A stretch of 64,000 nucleotides of DNA from Micropterix aruncella. Its lineage: Eukaryota > Arthropoda > Insecta > Lepidoptera > Micropterigidae. Location: assembly GCA_944548615.1 (NCBI GenBank), contig OX155976.1, positions 6,732,952 to 6,796,951 on the forward strand, given 5' to 3'. A model generated the notes under the pieces. That model saw nothing but the letters and a program-made list of their open reading frames with translations. It ran no database searches and had not been told where the DNA came from. Of the stretch, positions 11,547 through 22,242 are shown piece by piece (the stretch's first letter is position 1; every line of letters begins with the position of its first letter). A program made the translations under genes and the position numbers.

Positions 11547-12233
11547 CAGGGGCGGACCGTGCATTTGTGGGGCCCCGGGTTAATATTACTTGGGGGCCTG
11601 AATAATTAATCTACTAATTGCTATTTTGCCAAAAAACTGCTTTCGATAATGATGTCTAGCTCGCTAGGTTCACAATATATAAATAAGAGGACAATACAAT
11701 ATTTTATTTGTTTAATATGAGAGACACACAAACACAACTGACACACACACACATTTAACTTTTCACTAAAATAGACAAATCAACATTAATACTAATTGTA
11801 ATACTATCTTAATCAGTAGCTTAATTAAGCAAGTAGTAAACATTCATTAATAGTTACCTATTGACAAGGCACTAGCCTCGGTAGGAACTCAACTGCTATA
11901 CATAGTTGTTATTTCTATGAATAAAGATTTAAAAAAAAGGTATTGCAAAAGAATTTGTCGCTAGCGGTCCGCCTCATCCACCGAGACATTGATACATGAA
12001 GCTTGTTCGCTGCGAATAACTGAAAACAAGCGGCGGGGAGTCCCCCGGAATAGATTCGAGAATTTGATATCAGGGTTGCCATTGATAGAGAATTTGATAA
12101 CAAGGTTAACCTTATGATAAGTTTTGTTTTTTAATTCACAATATTGTCCGTTATTTTCAATGAAGGTTGGGGCCCTTTATATCCACGGGGCCCTGGGCTG
12201 CAGCCCAAAAAGCCCTTAATAGATCCGCCCCTG
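11547..12233. mobile_element. hAT-type non-autonomous DNA transposon, 687 bp
   Basis: The left end CAGGGGCGGACC and right end GATCCGCCCCTG are inverted repeats (11 of 12 match). Subterminal GGGGCCC motifs occur at both ends. The flanking octamers are CCCCGAAA (11539-11546) and CCCCCAAA (12234-12241), an 8-bp target duplication with one mismatch, which is diagnostic of hAT transposition. The interior has no recognisable transposase. The longest frame (62 codons, minus, near 12.0 kb) is unrecognised, so the element would need a transposase supplied elsewhere. Confidence 0.8.
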
Positions 12234-12241
12234 CCCCCAAA

Positions 12242-13831
12242 GTATTTTGGAAAAGCTGAAAATTTATCAGTAGACAGCGGATGCAAATAAAGAACTCGAA
12301 ACATATGGTCAGGCTGCTTCATAATCGAACGCGTCTCGTCAGCATCTCCATACCATTATATTGCGCCATTGCGACCATTATATTGCGCGGTACAGTAAAC
12401 CGATGCGTCATAGACCGATGCGTGACACATATGGAGATGTCTGGTAATCGTATCACGATTTGTTGTAGCCTTTAGGACTCGGGACGTCGCTTTCTTCGAT
12501 TTTATGTTATATATATATAAGTATAGGTATACTGTGCTTTTGCGGTGCTATAATTATCGATATATGACCACCTAGATGGGCTTTCGCCCTCGAAAATGAC
12601 CCATTCAAAACCACTACTGAAAGCCGGCCAGTCCGCTGGCAGGTAGCCGACCAATTCCGGTGTGAGTGCTGCCGCGATTAATATTGGCGTGCTATTCTCT
12701 TGCATGCTGTTCAATTTATTGCTCTTGTGAGGGACCACCCCTCACTAGACTCCAAGTTATTCGGTGTGAGGTGGTGATGTCAACTTGCGGGTTATCTCCG
12801 TAGTAAAAGTCGATTTAAAGTGTATCAGAAGGTATTTATTGAGAGTTCGATATTGCTAGTTTGTAACGCTTCCCGAATAGGATATATTGACGCGAATGTA
12901 TTGGCTATCTGCCTGAAGGTACGAGGGTGTATGGATAAGGATTGTACTTGTGGTCCGAGTATCTCATACTGGGCACGGCTCGAGTCTGTGGGAGTGCAGA
13001 CTGATGCGTCTCGCCTCGATAGGGAAAGGGAGGAAAAGGTAACCAAGAAGCCGGACTCGTTGACTCGCCTCGTGAAAGGGGTACCGGGTATGCCGTCGCT
13101 GTCTTGGGGGACGTGATCACTCGAGGAATGATACTTTGGTCGTATTTTCGCCGGTTTATATAGGCCGATAAATGATGCTATCCAAAATATTCTGAGTAAA
13201 AGTATTGTTTCATCGTGCTGATTCATCGCTGCACGAGGTAGAATAATAGCTGAATTTGTGTCAGTGCATTTCACTGGAAATCAATGCATTTGTTGATTGC
13301 ATGTAACGATACTTAGGGGGTCGTTACACTCTCTCTGTCACATGTTTTATGGGTATGGAGCCAACTTATTTGTACCTGAGGGCATATCTACCTAATATAT
13401 CGATGAATATACTATGGATCTGACTAGCGAATCGCCTAAATCCTAGCCGCCGCACACGACGCCCCGTACAAATGGAGGCGAACGGTTCCCAAGGCATTGA
13501 TGAATATTCCGCCCGACGCGTTGCGGGCCGCAACATCTCACCGACTTCCCCGAGCGATCCAACATCTCAAGCCCACAGCCTCACAATTACGTAATTGCTA
13601 TGGGTTTCACCATTTTTAACGGCGTCACGTCGATAATCTTGCTAATGATCGAGCGGCACGACTAATCGCGAGCATTCACGAATACGCACGACGAGTTAGT
13701 GAGTGCATTATTGGTTTCACGTTAACTTGTGCACTCAACGTGCGGACGCGCGGATTGGTAAAAGAACATAATTGCGGACCGTTCTCTCAAAATGATACGT
13801 AAGACTTATTTTCAAAAATGACTGTCTAATG
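12242..13831. other. stretch without recognised gene, two unassigned open frames
   Basis: Two unassigned minus-strand frames: 12502-12738 (78 codons; contains LVGYLPADWPAFSSGFEWVI) and 12825-13274 (149 codons, Ser/Thr/Pro-rich). An antisense frame of 98 codons overlaps the second. I recognise no domain in either. Since overlapping frames are open on both strands, low stop density is as good an explanation as coding. The remainder (13.3-13.8 kb) is unremarkable. Confidence 0.2.
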
Positions 13832-14068
13832 CAGAGGTACCAAAACTTTTTTGTCCCGTCGACCACTCACTGTTTGCGTAGACCCCAGGCCTGCATAATA
13901 TTGAATTTCTTAAATGTACTAACTTTAAATGTGTTTTGATAGCTGGCACGGTACTGATTACTTACTGAAAAACATGTACACTTTTTAAAACTATTTTTTT
14001 CTATTCTAAACGCTCACGACCTTGAAGTACAACACATTTGAGAAAGCCGCACATAACTACACATGTAC

Positions 14069-14201
14069 CACTATCTCGCTTGCTCATTAATGTAACTCGT
14101 CCATCCTACTCGCTCGCACGGATACCCATTAAAGTATTTATTTTTTAACACATCTCACTCGCACCTCCCCTCGTTAGTCACGTGCGCTTGCCTCCTCGAT
14201 T
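14069..14201 (+). repeat. 133-bp direct repeat, left copy
   Basis: The repeat starts CACTATCTCGCTTGCTCATT and ends …CCTCGATT. It recurs at 14433-14565 without any length difference and with about five substitutions. The two copies flank a 5'-truncated LINE fragment exactly. This looks like an unusually long target-site duplication or a duplication linked to the insertion. Confidence 0.85.
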
Positions 14202-14432
14202 TTGGAGTGTGGCCCGCTGATGCGTAAAAGATACACCCACTTGGGTGGTCACTACCTCCAACCTGAGGAGGTAAAACAATCTGGCGCCAAAATCCTGCTG
14301 CGGTTCTTGAATGACATGAGGCTTAGCGCAGAACTATAGTAGGTGGCGAACACAATAGATCAGCAATGGTCGCAGTGTTACAAGGCTCATAAAGACCTTA
14401 AAAAAGCCCCACTCAACAAATAATAATAATAA
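14202..14432 (+). mobile_element. 5'-truncated RNase H-type LINE fragment nested in a hAT
   Basis: This segment matches the last ~230 bases of the LINE at 22946-23547: CGCTGATGCGTAAAAGATAC, then YTHLGGHYLQPEEVKQSGAK-type coding and the shared 3' UTR with CACAATAGATCAGCAATGGT. It ends in an (AAT)n tail at 14417-14432. The coding part (about 45 codons) is the extreme C-terminus ending …LLRFLNDMRLSAEL stop. It is bounded on both sides by the 133-bp repeats. Confidence 0.85.
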
Positions 14433-14565
14433 CACTATCTCGCTTGCTCATTAATGTGACTCGTCCATCCTACTCGCTGGCACGGATACCCATTGAAGTA
14501 TTTATTTTTTAACATATCTCACTCGCACCTCCCCTCGTTAGTCACGTGCGCTTGACTCCTCGATT
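14433..14565 (+). repeat. 133-bp direct repeat, right copy
   Basis: The partner of 14069-14201. Differences seen: TAACT/TGACT, GCTCG/GCTGG, TAAAG/TGAAG, ACACA/ACATA and GCCTCC/GACTCC. Confidence 0.85.
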
Positions 14566-15059
14566 GACTAGTGATGCAATATGAGTTGAGTCTTGATTTC
14601 CTTTCATGATACTTGTGACGCACGCGTTTATTTATTGCTATTATTATAAGTTTCAAATACTATGCTGTACACGCAATCTGTTTTTGAAGTAATACGACAT
14701 TTACGGTTCGTCTAAATGTTTTTGATGACCTGCCTAGATGGGGTCCGCTAACGTGGACCCCATTTACATCTCGTGGACCCAGATTTTTTTTCTCGCTGAC
14801 ATGGACCCCCTACAATTTGGAATCGACCCCTGGGGGTGTATATAGACCACTTTGGGAATCACTGGTCTAATGGTTTAATGCATTTCTCTCGGAGCCGGAG
14901 ACATCAATATTTTTTTTGAAAAATATTTTTTTTGAAAATGATACAAAACCCTTTTACCTTCACGGCATTAGGAAAAGTATTGTGAACGCGTTAAAAAATC
15001 GATATTAAGACGTAAATATCAATTTTGACACCCCTGAGCCGATTAGGACCATTTCCAGA

Positions 15060-15480
15060 TTGAAGTCTGTCTATGGGTGTGTATTCCTTCATGATAGCGC
15101 CTAAACGCTTCATCCGATCGAGCTAAAACTTGACATGCAGGCATCATTCGGTCATGGCAAGAGTTGAAAATATTGTAGTTGAAATCGGTCCAGCAGAGGG
15201 CGCGCTAGTCATACTTCAATCTCAAAATATTGTAATTAGAGACATGGAATTCGGTACACACATGCCATGATCAAATGATGCCTGTATGCCACATTTCAGC
15301 TCAATCGGATTAAGTGTCTGGGCGCTATCGTGGAAGAATACACAGACCACAGACAGACAGACACACAAACTACCATCTCAAAGTTGTCTTAATCGTCTGA
15401 GGGGCTCAAAATGAACATTTCCGTCTTTTCTGCGCGTTCACGATACGTTCCCTCCTCGTTGGTTGGTGGGCCTGTAAGTA
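15060..15480. mobile_element. fold-back dispersed repeat, family F, full copy
   Basis: Imperfect inverted arms at 15079-15157 and 15261-15343 (GATAGCGCCTAAACGCTTCA against TAAGTGTCTGGGCGCTATCG on the other arm) surround a ~100-bp centre. Right of the arm lies an ACAG-rich microsatellite (15343-15366) and the end block GCGCGTTCACGATACGTTCC then GGTTGGTGGGCC. Other copies or pieces are at 29390-29660, 37825-37890, 51100-51300 and 20735-20770 (inverted). It is non-coding. The central part carries a CTCF-like consensus. Confidence 0.65.
15190..15203 (+). promoter_or_regulatory. CTCF-like consensus site inside family F
   Basis: CCAGCAGAGGGCGC fits the conserved CTCF core (CCNSYAGRKGGCRS) at every position. 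The homologous spot in another F copy (29420-29433, minus strand) reads CCACCAGAGGGCGC, also a full fit. Whether the protein binds here is unknown. Confidence 0.4.
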
Positions 15481-15483
15481 AAC

Positions 15484-16427
15484 ATGTCACGGTCGGATTT
15501 CCAAACTATTTCATCAGACTATTACAGTGACGTCATAATTTCAGATCCTATCAACGAGAATCGTCAATCGATTGTACATATTGGTCAATTAGAAATGTGT
15601 GGGCACACTGACGCCAATTATAGCATGTATTGTTCGGCGCTTTTAAACAATTGCCGTCCAGGCGAGCTCACTAATTTGTTTTGGGTACAACAAATGCATT
15701 GGAGACTTTCATAACCAATATACAGGGTGTATATGTATACTTTACTTTTTTAGCCCAAGGGAAACCTAAGATTTACCACTATTCGGGCCTTTATAGTAGC
15801 ATATGTATGCCCTGGTTAATTTGATGTGCAACCAAGTCCCTGGCTACTTGCCGGGAAAGTCTTCGGGTGACACAGCCGATTTTAAAAAAATATGATGGCA
15901 AACATTTTCCTATTTTGGAAATAATGAGTAATACACAAGCGGTTTAAACAAATCGATAGATTAGTTAGAAACATACCTTATGTGTCGGTTAAGGTCGTTA
16001 CGAGAAATTAAGGCTAATTATTCCCAGCGCGTAACGCAGCCCTACAGAGCGCCTAATTATCCGTACCTTGTTTATGGGCAACTACCTCTCGCGTTATTGC
16101 TTTAACAATTTATGGAAGTAATCTCGCCGGGATGCATAGAGTACTGATCGAAATCACCAAGACTATTTTTTTCTTTTGCTATGTTATCTTCTACATTAAG
16201 CATACCAACCTAATAGGATGCCAACCTTAAGGGATACCAACCTAAGCATTACAGCGCATTATCAATATAAAAAGTATAATTACAAATGTTTTAACTACTT
16301 GTGCTATACGAATAGTTAGATAAAGGTTTAAAGCAGGGATTCCCGGCGTCCCCAGCTGCCAAAAGAAAAATACCACGCCTGTTTCTTATTATAAATTCAT
16401 AATATAAAATTACAAAAGTAATAACAA
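15484..16427. other. stretch with an unassigned short frame and a dispersed S module
   Basis: An ATG-initiated frame of 76 codons (15484-15714, plus) has no recognised domain. At 15825-15890 is a copy, in inverse orientation, of a dispersed module (S) whose core GACTTTCCCGGCAAGTAG(A/C)CA also occurs at 28990-29020, 29145-29170, 20998-21040 (inverted) and 50900-50925. Nothing else is supported. Confidence 0.35.
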
Positions 16428-16480
16428 GTAAATATATTTAAAAAATATATAAAAAAACACGACCGCCATTACAGAAGTGA
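16428..16480 (+). mobile_element. family P, 5'-end fragment
   Basis: CAAGTAAATATATTTAAAAA followed by AAAACACGACCGCCATTACA matches the start of the other P copies. The rest of the element is absent. Confidence 0.6.
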
Positions 16481-16554
16481 AAGTATTATAAATATATATA
16501 TTTATTTTGTACGGTTTTTACGGCATTTTTTTGTGTAAATGGTGTAAATTATAG

Positions 16555-16925
16555 ATTCAGATTCAGATTCATTTTATTGGTATAATGATATAGAAGTCAT
16601 ACATACAGTTAAGCAAACAAACATTTTTCTATCGTAATGGAAACGTTAGAAAATATTAAAATACATAAGAAAATAAAAATAAAAATAAAAGAGAAAACGA
16701 AAGAAAACACCATAATAATGTAAAAAGAGAAAATAGAAGAGAAACGCAAAGAGATAAATTACACAATTACAAGGACAAATCATTAAACACTTTAGCCACC
16801 AAGCATTTTGGTCTTCACTCGAGTAATATCCCTCCAGTGAGTAAAACGCCTTATCTGTGAGGTACCTCTCACCTCTATAAACGGTAATAGTCTCAAGGCC
16901 CGTTTTCATTAAGCACAATTAAATT
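16555..16925 (-). pseudogene. Jockey-like LINE C-terminus with tail
   Basis: The minus-strand frame begins …LCLMKTGLETITVYRGERYL, continues TDKAFYSLEGYYSSEDQNAW and stops. The DKAFYS…EY/EF pattern just before the stop is characteristic of the last residues of many insect Jockey/CR1-like LINE proteins (compare DKAFYSIDEF at 17.9 kb and RHAFYNLTEF at 17.4 kb). The 3' UTR leads to CCAATAAAATGAATCTGAA, a polyadenylation signal followed by a GAATCT-type tandem tail (16556-16572). A second copy of this 3' end is at 52590-52695. Confidence 0.65.
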
Positions 16926-17289
16926 AAGTTATATAGAGTAATTTACAAAGAACACAAACACAACACAAACACAAAAAAACAGCAATTTTTCTTTCAAAAA
17001 TAAGAACTCCGCAAAAAATGTACGTAGTATTTTTTTGCCGAATTTTAGTAATAAAGAAACTGTTATACTCGAAAGTATTCTTCAACTCGTTGAATGTGAA
17101 AGAACGAAATAGGTTTCATTTTATTTATTTATATATATAACGATGATGTATATTTTATTTCTCTATATATATCTATATATATGATGATGCTGATGATGAT
17201 GATGATAACGATCCTTACAAAAAAGTTGTTACAGAAGTTTTACCAAATTTCGTTCATGGATTTATCGCTAGATAGAAGATACTGCGGTA
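16926..17289. other. AT-rich spacer with GAT microsatellite
   Basis: There is an ATATAT tract at 17130-17180 and a GAT-rich run (TGATGATGCTGATGATGATG) at 17181-17206. The latter resembles an isolated RTE tail but has no LINE sequence upstream. No gene. Confidence 0.4.
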
Positions 17290-18790
17290 AAAGTATTGTT
17301 AAAATCTAACCTTAACCTTACCTTAACATTAAATTCTACAATCTACTCCCTACCACTATCAAACAACTAGAGGACATACAAATAAAAAAAAACATTGAGG
17401 AGAGGCTGATACGCCACGCTTTCTATAATCTGACCGAATTCAAGGGTCATGACTTTGCAAATATTGTACCAATTTGAATTTCAATTTTTTTTTTTTTTTT
17501 TTTTTTCAATTTCAATTTATTTCCAAAAAATCTTAACAGATTGTAGAAACTTAATATTTAGGTACATTTAAATTACAGTATATTAGTTCGTTTTTACAAT
17601 ATTTAAATTTATCACCACGTACATACAGTTACTTCTTTATTGCTTTTAGTATATTAGTTCAGTAATTAATACAGTATATTAGTTCGTTTTTACAATATTT
17701 AAATTTATCACCACGTACATACAGTTACTTCTTTATTGCTTTTAGGGCATCCAAATCATTTTTAAGATTTATTTACTAAAACCACAAATTAAAATAATTG
17801 ATAAAAATAATCAAGAAATTAAAATCAGAAAAAGTCAGAATAATTAAAAAATACTACTTAAAATTGTCAAAAAAATGACCAAAAAATTTGAAAAATTATT
17901 TAAAATTAACAAACTCATCGATCGAGTAAAAAGCTTTGTCTAATAAGAATTCTTTAAGTAACTTTTTGAATAAGCTTTCCACTTGAATAGTTTTTAAACT
18001 TTCTGGTAGCCTGTTAAAGTAATATGGCCCTGAGTATTTTGTGTCTTGCCTTGCTGTGTTTAGTTTAATACATGGTATAAAAATGTTTAATTTATTTCTC
18101 GTATTTTTAGTATGTGTATCTGAAAACTTTTTATAATGTGTTTCTTTATTTTTAAAAAACTCAGTTAGTAACTTAAAGAGATAGAGTGAGGTTAAGGTGA
18201 GGATTCTTAGCCTTTTAAAAATGGGTCGACACGACTCTTCCCTTTTCACCTTTGCAATTATTCTTGTTATATGAATGATAATTATATTTGTTTTTTTAGC
18301 TTTTGAATGTAAGATTTAGCTTTAGTTTGACTATTTAACATTACACTTACTACTTTGAATGTTACTATGTACAGTTTTTGTACATATTCAAATTATTGAC
18401 TATTTTAATTGTTAGGCTTCTGCTTTGATTATCAAACTTTATACTGACTAATTTAATTATTGTGTTGAATGTATTTTAGTAGGTAATTGGATATATTAGT
18501 AGGCCATTAAAATTATTAACTATTTTTAATTAATAAGCCTTTAATTTGTTTTGTAATAAGATTTACGATGAATAACTTTTAGTATGTTTCAAAGTTTTTA
18601 GATACTATATATTTTTTATTCAATCTAATAGCTAACTTCTTGACAACATATTATGTATGTTAAGAGTAAAGTAGTAATGATACTTTTAACGTAACACAAA
18701 TATGTTGACACGTCCAAGAGCGGTTTTTAGCCGCCAATTGGACATGATGTAAATGTAATGCAATGTAGTGTAACCTTCTCACATGGCGTA
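17290..18790 (+). mobile_element. Jockey-like LINE 3' end, split by an oppositely oriented LINE
   Basis: The C-terminal coding end is at about 17322-17479 (NLLPTTIKQLEDIQIKKNIE, then EERLIRHAFYNLTEFKGHDF, NIVPI stop). Its 3' UTR resumes at about 18262 after an intervening minus-strand LINE (17485-18258) and ends near 18790 with GACACGTCCAAGAGCGGTTT then GCCGCCAATTGGACATGATG. The same arrangement without the insert is at 50020-50480, and the same 3' UTR end is present inverted at 63822-64000. The 5' part is missing. Confidence 0.65.
17485..18258 (-). pseudogene. Jockey/CR1-like LINE C-terminus with tail, nested
   Basis: The minus-strand frame of ~117 codons runs MKREESCRPIFKRLRILTLT…, GPYYFNRLPESLKTIQVESL, FKKLLKEFLLDKAFYSIDEF, then stop. 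This is the typical LINE C-terminal region in which a structured segment is followed by (Y/F)NxLPxxxxxI…FK…LKxFLLDKAFYSxxEF. The 3' UTR ends in AAATTGAAATTG-type tandem tail plus a T/A homopolymer on the + strand (17487-17507). It lies inside the opposite-strand LINE above, so it inserted later. Confidence 0.7.
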
Positions 18791-18834
18791 ACGTCTTTAG
18801 GAAACCGTGACCTTGTTTAAACATTATTTCTGTT

Positions 18835-19115
18835 AGGGAGAGGGGGTTAATGGGCCCTTGCTGAGTTGGCCATGAAGACCTATTCTGTTCAGGGTTGGTC
18901 ATACTCACGGGTCAACACCTATCCGACGGCCTCCACGCATGAAGTGCGAGCCTGGGTAGGACTCTGGCCCTATGGTTAGTTTCCCCTGGGAATCAACCTT
19001 CGGGCGCTCCTGTACGGTCTGTGCGCCGTGCGGCGTCAGCCAATCGATTGCGTTATCGACTGACAGCCGGGGGAGTCTGGAAACAGTATTGTCTCATATA
19101 GAGATATATTGTCTC
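18835..19115 (+). repeat. family K, partial copy (module A only)
   Basis: Begins TTAATGGGCCCTTGCTGAGT, then TTCAGGGTTGGTCA(T/C)ACTCACGGG, and runs through the GCCAATCGATTG block to the GGGGGAGTCTGGAAACAGTA block. It is then followed head-to-tail by a nearly complete copy. Family K is described at 19116-19705. Confidence 0.75.
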
Positions 19116-19705
19116 AGGGTTGGTCACACCCACGGGTCAACATCCATCCGACGGCCTCCACGCATGAAGTGCGAGCCTGGGTAGGACTCTGGCCCTAGGG
19201 TTAGTTTCCCCTGGGAATCAACCTTCTGGCGCTGCTAGACGGTCTGCGCACCGTGCGGCATAAGCCAATCGATTGTGCACTCTGACTAACAGTCGGGGGA
19301 GTCTGGAAGCAGTACTGTTTCCTATAGAGCGGGGGTGGTTGCGGACCTTACGGCGACTGCTCTTGAAACGACCATCGGCTACCCGATCCTGGGTGAACAA
19401 CCGGGCAAAGGATGCCGTGGTCCGCGATAGATTCGGTGTACACCGTTTCACCGCTTCCTAAGGGAGAGAACCGCGCAAGCGACCTCGAAGTCGTAACCAA
19501 TCGATAGACTGGAGTAATCTGGTCGCAATTGGACGTAAAGGCGTGAGTGTAAGCCCGCTGGGTAACACTCGGTTAAGGCGTTGGCCTCTTACGGGTTTGT
19601 GGAGGAGCTAGACGGTGGACTGTTTTTGTCCTAAGTCTTCTGCGCTCACTCCAGGGAGATAGAACGACTAATCGTTAAAACTTCCTGAGGTGACGGGCTG
19701 CCACG
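19116..19705 (+). repeat. family K, near-complete copy (modules A+B), class unknown
   Basis: Reference copy of a repeat with more than ten relatives in this window. Module A: GGTTGGTCACACCCACGGGT, GGCCTCCACGCATGAAGTGC, TGGCGCTGCTAGACGGTCTG, CCAATCGATTGTGCACTCTG. Module B: CTATAGAGCGGGGGTGGTTG, GATGCCGTGGTCCGCGATAG, GGCCTCTTACGGGT, GCGCTCACTCCAGGGAGATA, GTTAAAACTTCCTGAGGTGA. Some copies finish in CGGGCTCGCCCGTTGTAGTC plus GACAAC. It is GC-richer than its surroundings. Short frames are open on both strands but are broken in the same places in different copies, so I see no preserved protein. Adjacent copies are often arranged as inverted or tandem pairs. I cannot place it in a known superfamily. 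Confidence 0.75.
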
Positions 19706-20069
19706 TACATATTTATCCATCATGTGTATCTTCGCAATATCCAGCTCTTATAATACGCCCGCCCACCCACACTGAAAATGATCCGAAATATAAAATTGTG
19801 ATTCATGACCTTTCTCATTCACGATACTTCCGTCCGCTTTCCATCCCTATTAAATGAAATTAGTAGATAGATAGCGAGTCGTTAAACGGTGCGTGGGTTA
19901 CCCTAATGCTCCAATTAAATGCTCAACCGACATTTTTTTTATTTATTGAATGAGAATGTTGAAATGCCATGTATAGTATCAGTATCAGTATCAGAATACA
20001 TCACGTTCAGAATGTAAATAAAGTATAATCACTTAAAGCTAGTTATTTTGAATTTGTCTGTTGTTGAAA
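19706..20069. other. spacer without recognised feature
   Basis: No gene or repeat end is supported. A short TATCAG triplication is at 19976-19993. Confidence 0.4.
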
Positions 20070-20680
20070 AAAAATTAAAATAAAATGAATTCCGAAACCC
20101 TAGATAAACGGCCACGAAGCCAGCAACACAGAACTACAACAGCATCTGCAAGCTTAAATTATGTCGTTCCCCGAGTTAATTCATCATTTGCCCAAAGGCA
20201 ATTAAACTTTATCGCACCCAAAATATTCAACAGTCTTGATGACGACATAAAAAAATTGAAAGTACCTTTTTATTCAATAAAAAAAAATTAAAAATGGCTT
20301 CTGACGATATTGTTCGTTCAAGGACAGAGAATGATCTTCTGCAAATCATCTCTTGGAAATAATATACCTGCATGAATTTGATATAAGATAATAAACATAA
20401 TGTAACATATATGTGTTTGCGTATATGTATATGTATATATGCAAATGTGTGTGTATAAGTGTATGTGTCCTACGTCAGTAAAGCTTCTCCACCCAAGTCT
20501 GAAAATAAATCGTATGCCCAGATACAGGCTATACTCGGCCTAGTTGGGCATGCGCTGCGCATGGTCATGTGAATTTGGGTCGTCGTTTACTTCACACCAT
20601 TACTTGGTATGACCATTTTATGAATTTCGCATGTTATGTTTAAAATAAATAAAAAAAATAAATAGAATAATAAATACAAA
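20070..20680 (+). pseudogene. LINE (Jockey/CR1-like) C-terminus with 3' UTR
   Basis: From 20085 the frame encodes RPRSQQHRTTTASASLNYVV, PRVNSSFAQRQLNFIAPKIF, NSLDDDIKKLKVPFYSIKKN then stop. The motif PRxNSSFAQRQLNFIxPKIFN is a LINE C-terminal signature (compare FGQRxxSFIxxRxYNxL at 31.8 and 47.0 kb). The 3' UTR of ~380 bp includes GCCCAGATACAGG…GGCCTAGTTGGGC and ends in AAATAAATAAAAAAAATAAA-type tail at 20640-20680. No RT domain remains. Confidence 0.65.
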
Positions 20681-20734
20681 CGAAGCTGCCATGGAATTCA
20701 CCGACCAGAGTCATGCCCGTTATAATACTATTAT

Positions 20735-21110
20735 TTTCCCGGCCAACCAACGGTTAGGGAAAGTATAATAAAAGCGCATTTTTTTTGTTGGAATATCTCT
20801 TCCTACAAGTGACACATATAATATTGAAATTCCGCCGTAATTAAGAATAAACTATATTGCCACAACTTCACTGTATAATTTGTATAAATACTTGAATAAA
20901 TACATGTATAAATACAACAAATTTTATAATTTATTGACACAATCATTATCGGAGGGTAGGGGAGGGTGGTTGGGAAAGGTTGACGCGCGTGGAGGGGGGC
21001 GGACTTGTCTGCCGAGAAAGTCTTGGGATGACAACCGATTTTTATTACACTTCTGTGATGAGCGGTGGACTCCGAACTAGGGACCGACTGTGGTAGGTTC
21101 AAGACAGCTG
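20735..21110. other. fragments of families F (inverted) and S
   Basis: 20737-20768 is the end block of family F in inverse orientation (CCCGGCCAACCAACGGTTAG). 20990-21050 is an inverse S module (CTGCCGAGAAAGTCTTGGGA then ATGACAACCG). Between them is AT-rich DNA. No gene. Confidence 0.4.
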
Positions 21111-21236
21111 TCTTGGCCACATGTGAGCGTACACCTTACCACACATTTCCCTTGAATATTTCCGTTCGAAGCCGTAAAATTTGAGATGCGGAAATTGCGG
21201 TTTTAGATATTTTTTCGCCACGATGACCCATGTGTT

Positions 21237-22235
21237 CAGGGTCGGTCACACTCACGGGTCAACACCCATCCGATGGCCTCCACGCATGGGGTGCGAACCT
21301 GGGTAGGACACTGGGTCAACCAGTCTCCCCCGAGAATCAAAACCTCTGGCGCTCCTGGACGGTCTGTGCACCGAGCGGCGCAAGCCAATCGATTGTGCTC
21401 TCCGACTAACAGTCGGGGGAGTCTGGGAACTGTATTGTTTCCTATAGAGCGGGGGTGGTTGCCTACCTTACGGCGACTGCTCTTGAAATGACCATTGGCC
21501 ATCCGATCCCGGTTCAGAGTCGGGCAAAGGACGCCTTGGTCCGCGATAGATTCTGTGTACACCGTTTCACCGCTTCGTAAGGGAGAGGACCGCGCAAGCG
21601 ACCTCGAACTCGGAACCAATCGAGAGACCGGAGAAATCTGGTCACAATTGGAAGCAAGGGCGCGAGTGTCGGCCCGCCAGGTAACATTACTGGCTATCTC
21701 GCGGTAAAGGCGTTGGTCTCTTGCGGGTTGTGACGTAGCTAGATATTGGAGTGTATTGTCCAAAGTCTTCTACGCTCACTGCAGGGCGACAGAACGAAAA
21801 ATCGTTAAAACGTCCTGTGGTGACGGGCTCGCCCGTTGTAGTTGACACCGCAAGATGTTAGTCAGAGTTGTTTTTGTCCAAATCACTGTTGGATTTTTTT
21901 TGTCCAAAGTCTTCTACGCTCACAGCAGGTCGATAGAACGACTAATCGTTAAAACGTCCTGTGGTGACGGGCTCGCCCGTTGTAGTCGACACCTCAAGAT
22001 GTTAGTCAGAGTGCACAGTGGATTGGCTTACGCCGCACGGTGCGCAGACCGTCGAGGAGCGCCAGAAGTTTGATAACCAGGGGAAACTGACCATAAGGCC
22101 AGAGCCCTACCCAGGCTCGCACTTCATGCGTGGAGGCCGTCGGATAGGTGTTGCCCGTGAGTGTGACCAACCCTGAACAGAATGGGTCTTCGTGGCCAAC
22201 TTAGCAAGGGCCCATTAACTCCCTAAATGGTGCTG
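21237..22235 (+). repeat. family K complex: A+B, duplicated end, then inverted A
   Basis: 21237-21850 is a near-complete A+B copy ending GGTGACGGGCTCGCCCGTTG. The terminal ~110 bases are repeated in tandem (21770-21880 and 21905-22015: AGTCTTCTACGCTCAC… to GATGTTAGTCAGAGT). From about 22000 the sequence turns into an inverted module A (GCACAGTGGATTGGCTTACG … GTGTGACCAACCCTGAACAG) ending GCAAGGGCCCATTAACTCCC. The whole is thus a ~1-kb fold-back capable of long pairing between 21237-21430 and 22005-22200. Confidence 0.75.
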
Positions 22236-22242
22236 CTGCACC

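Larger units (their letters stand above)
13832..14864. mobile_element. hAT-type non-autonomous element with perfect 8-bp target duplication
   Basis: The left end CAGAGGTACCAAAAC and right end …GTTTGGGAATCACTG-type sequence (TTTGGGAATCACTG at 14851-14864) form imperfect terminal inverted repeats of the CAGTG(G)TTCCCAAA kind. The flanking octamer GTCTAATG occurs at 13824-13831 and again at 14865-14872, identical on both sides. Near both ends are GTGGACCCC/GTAGACCCC motifs typical of such hAT ends. No transposase is visible. A LINE fragment plus its 133-bp flanking duplication has been added inside. Without these the element would be about 670 bp. Confidence 0.85.

Noticed and set aside
11316..11609. 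97-codon frame starting HDLLRDRIRNEEIRI
   Set aside because: Only the first ~12 codons resemble a LINE post-RT region. The rest is not RT-like and the frame ends inside a hAT element. Kept only as a note in the spacer entry.
19218..21763. Several 60-175-codon frames within family K
   Set aside because: Different copies are open in different frames and strands with no shared protein. I attribute them to GC-rich composition rather than coding.
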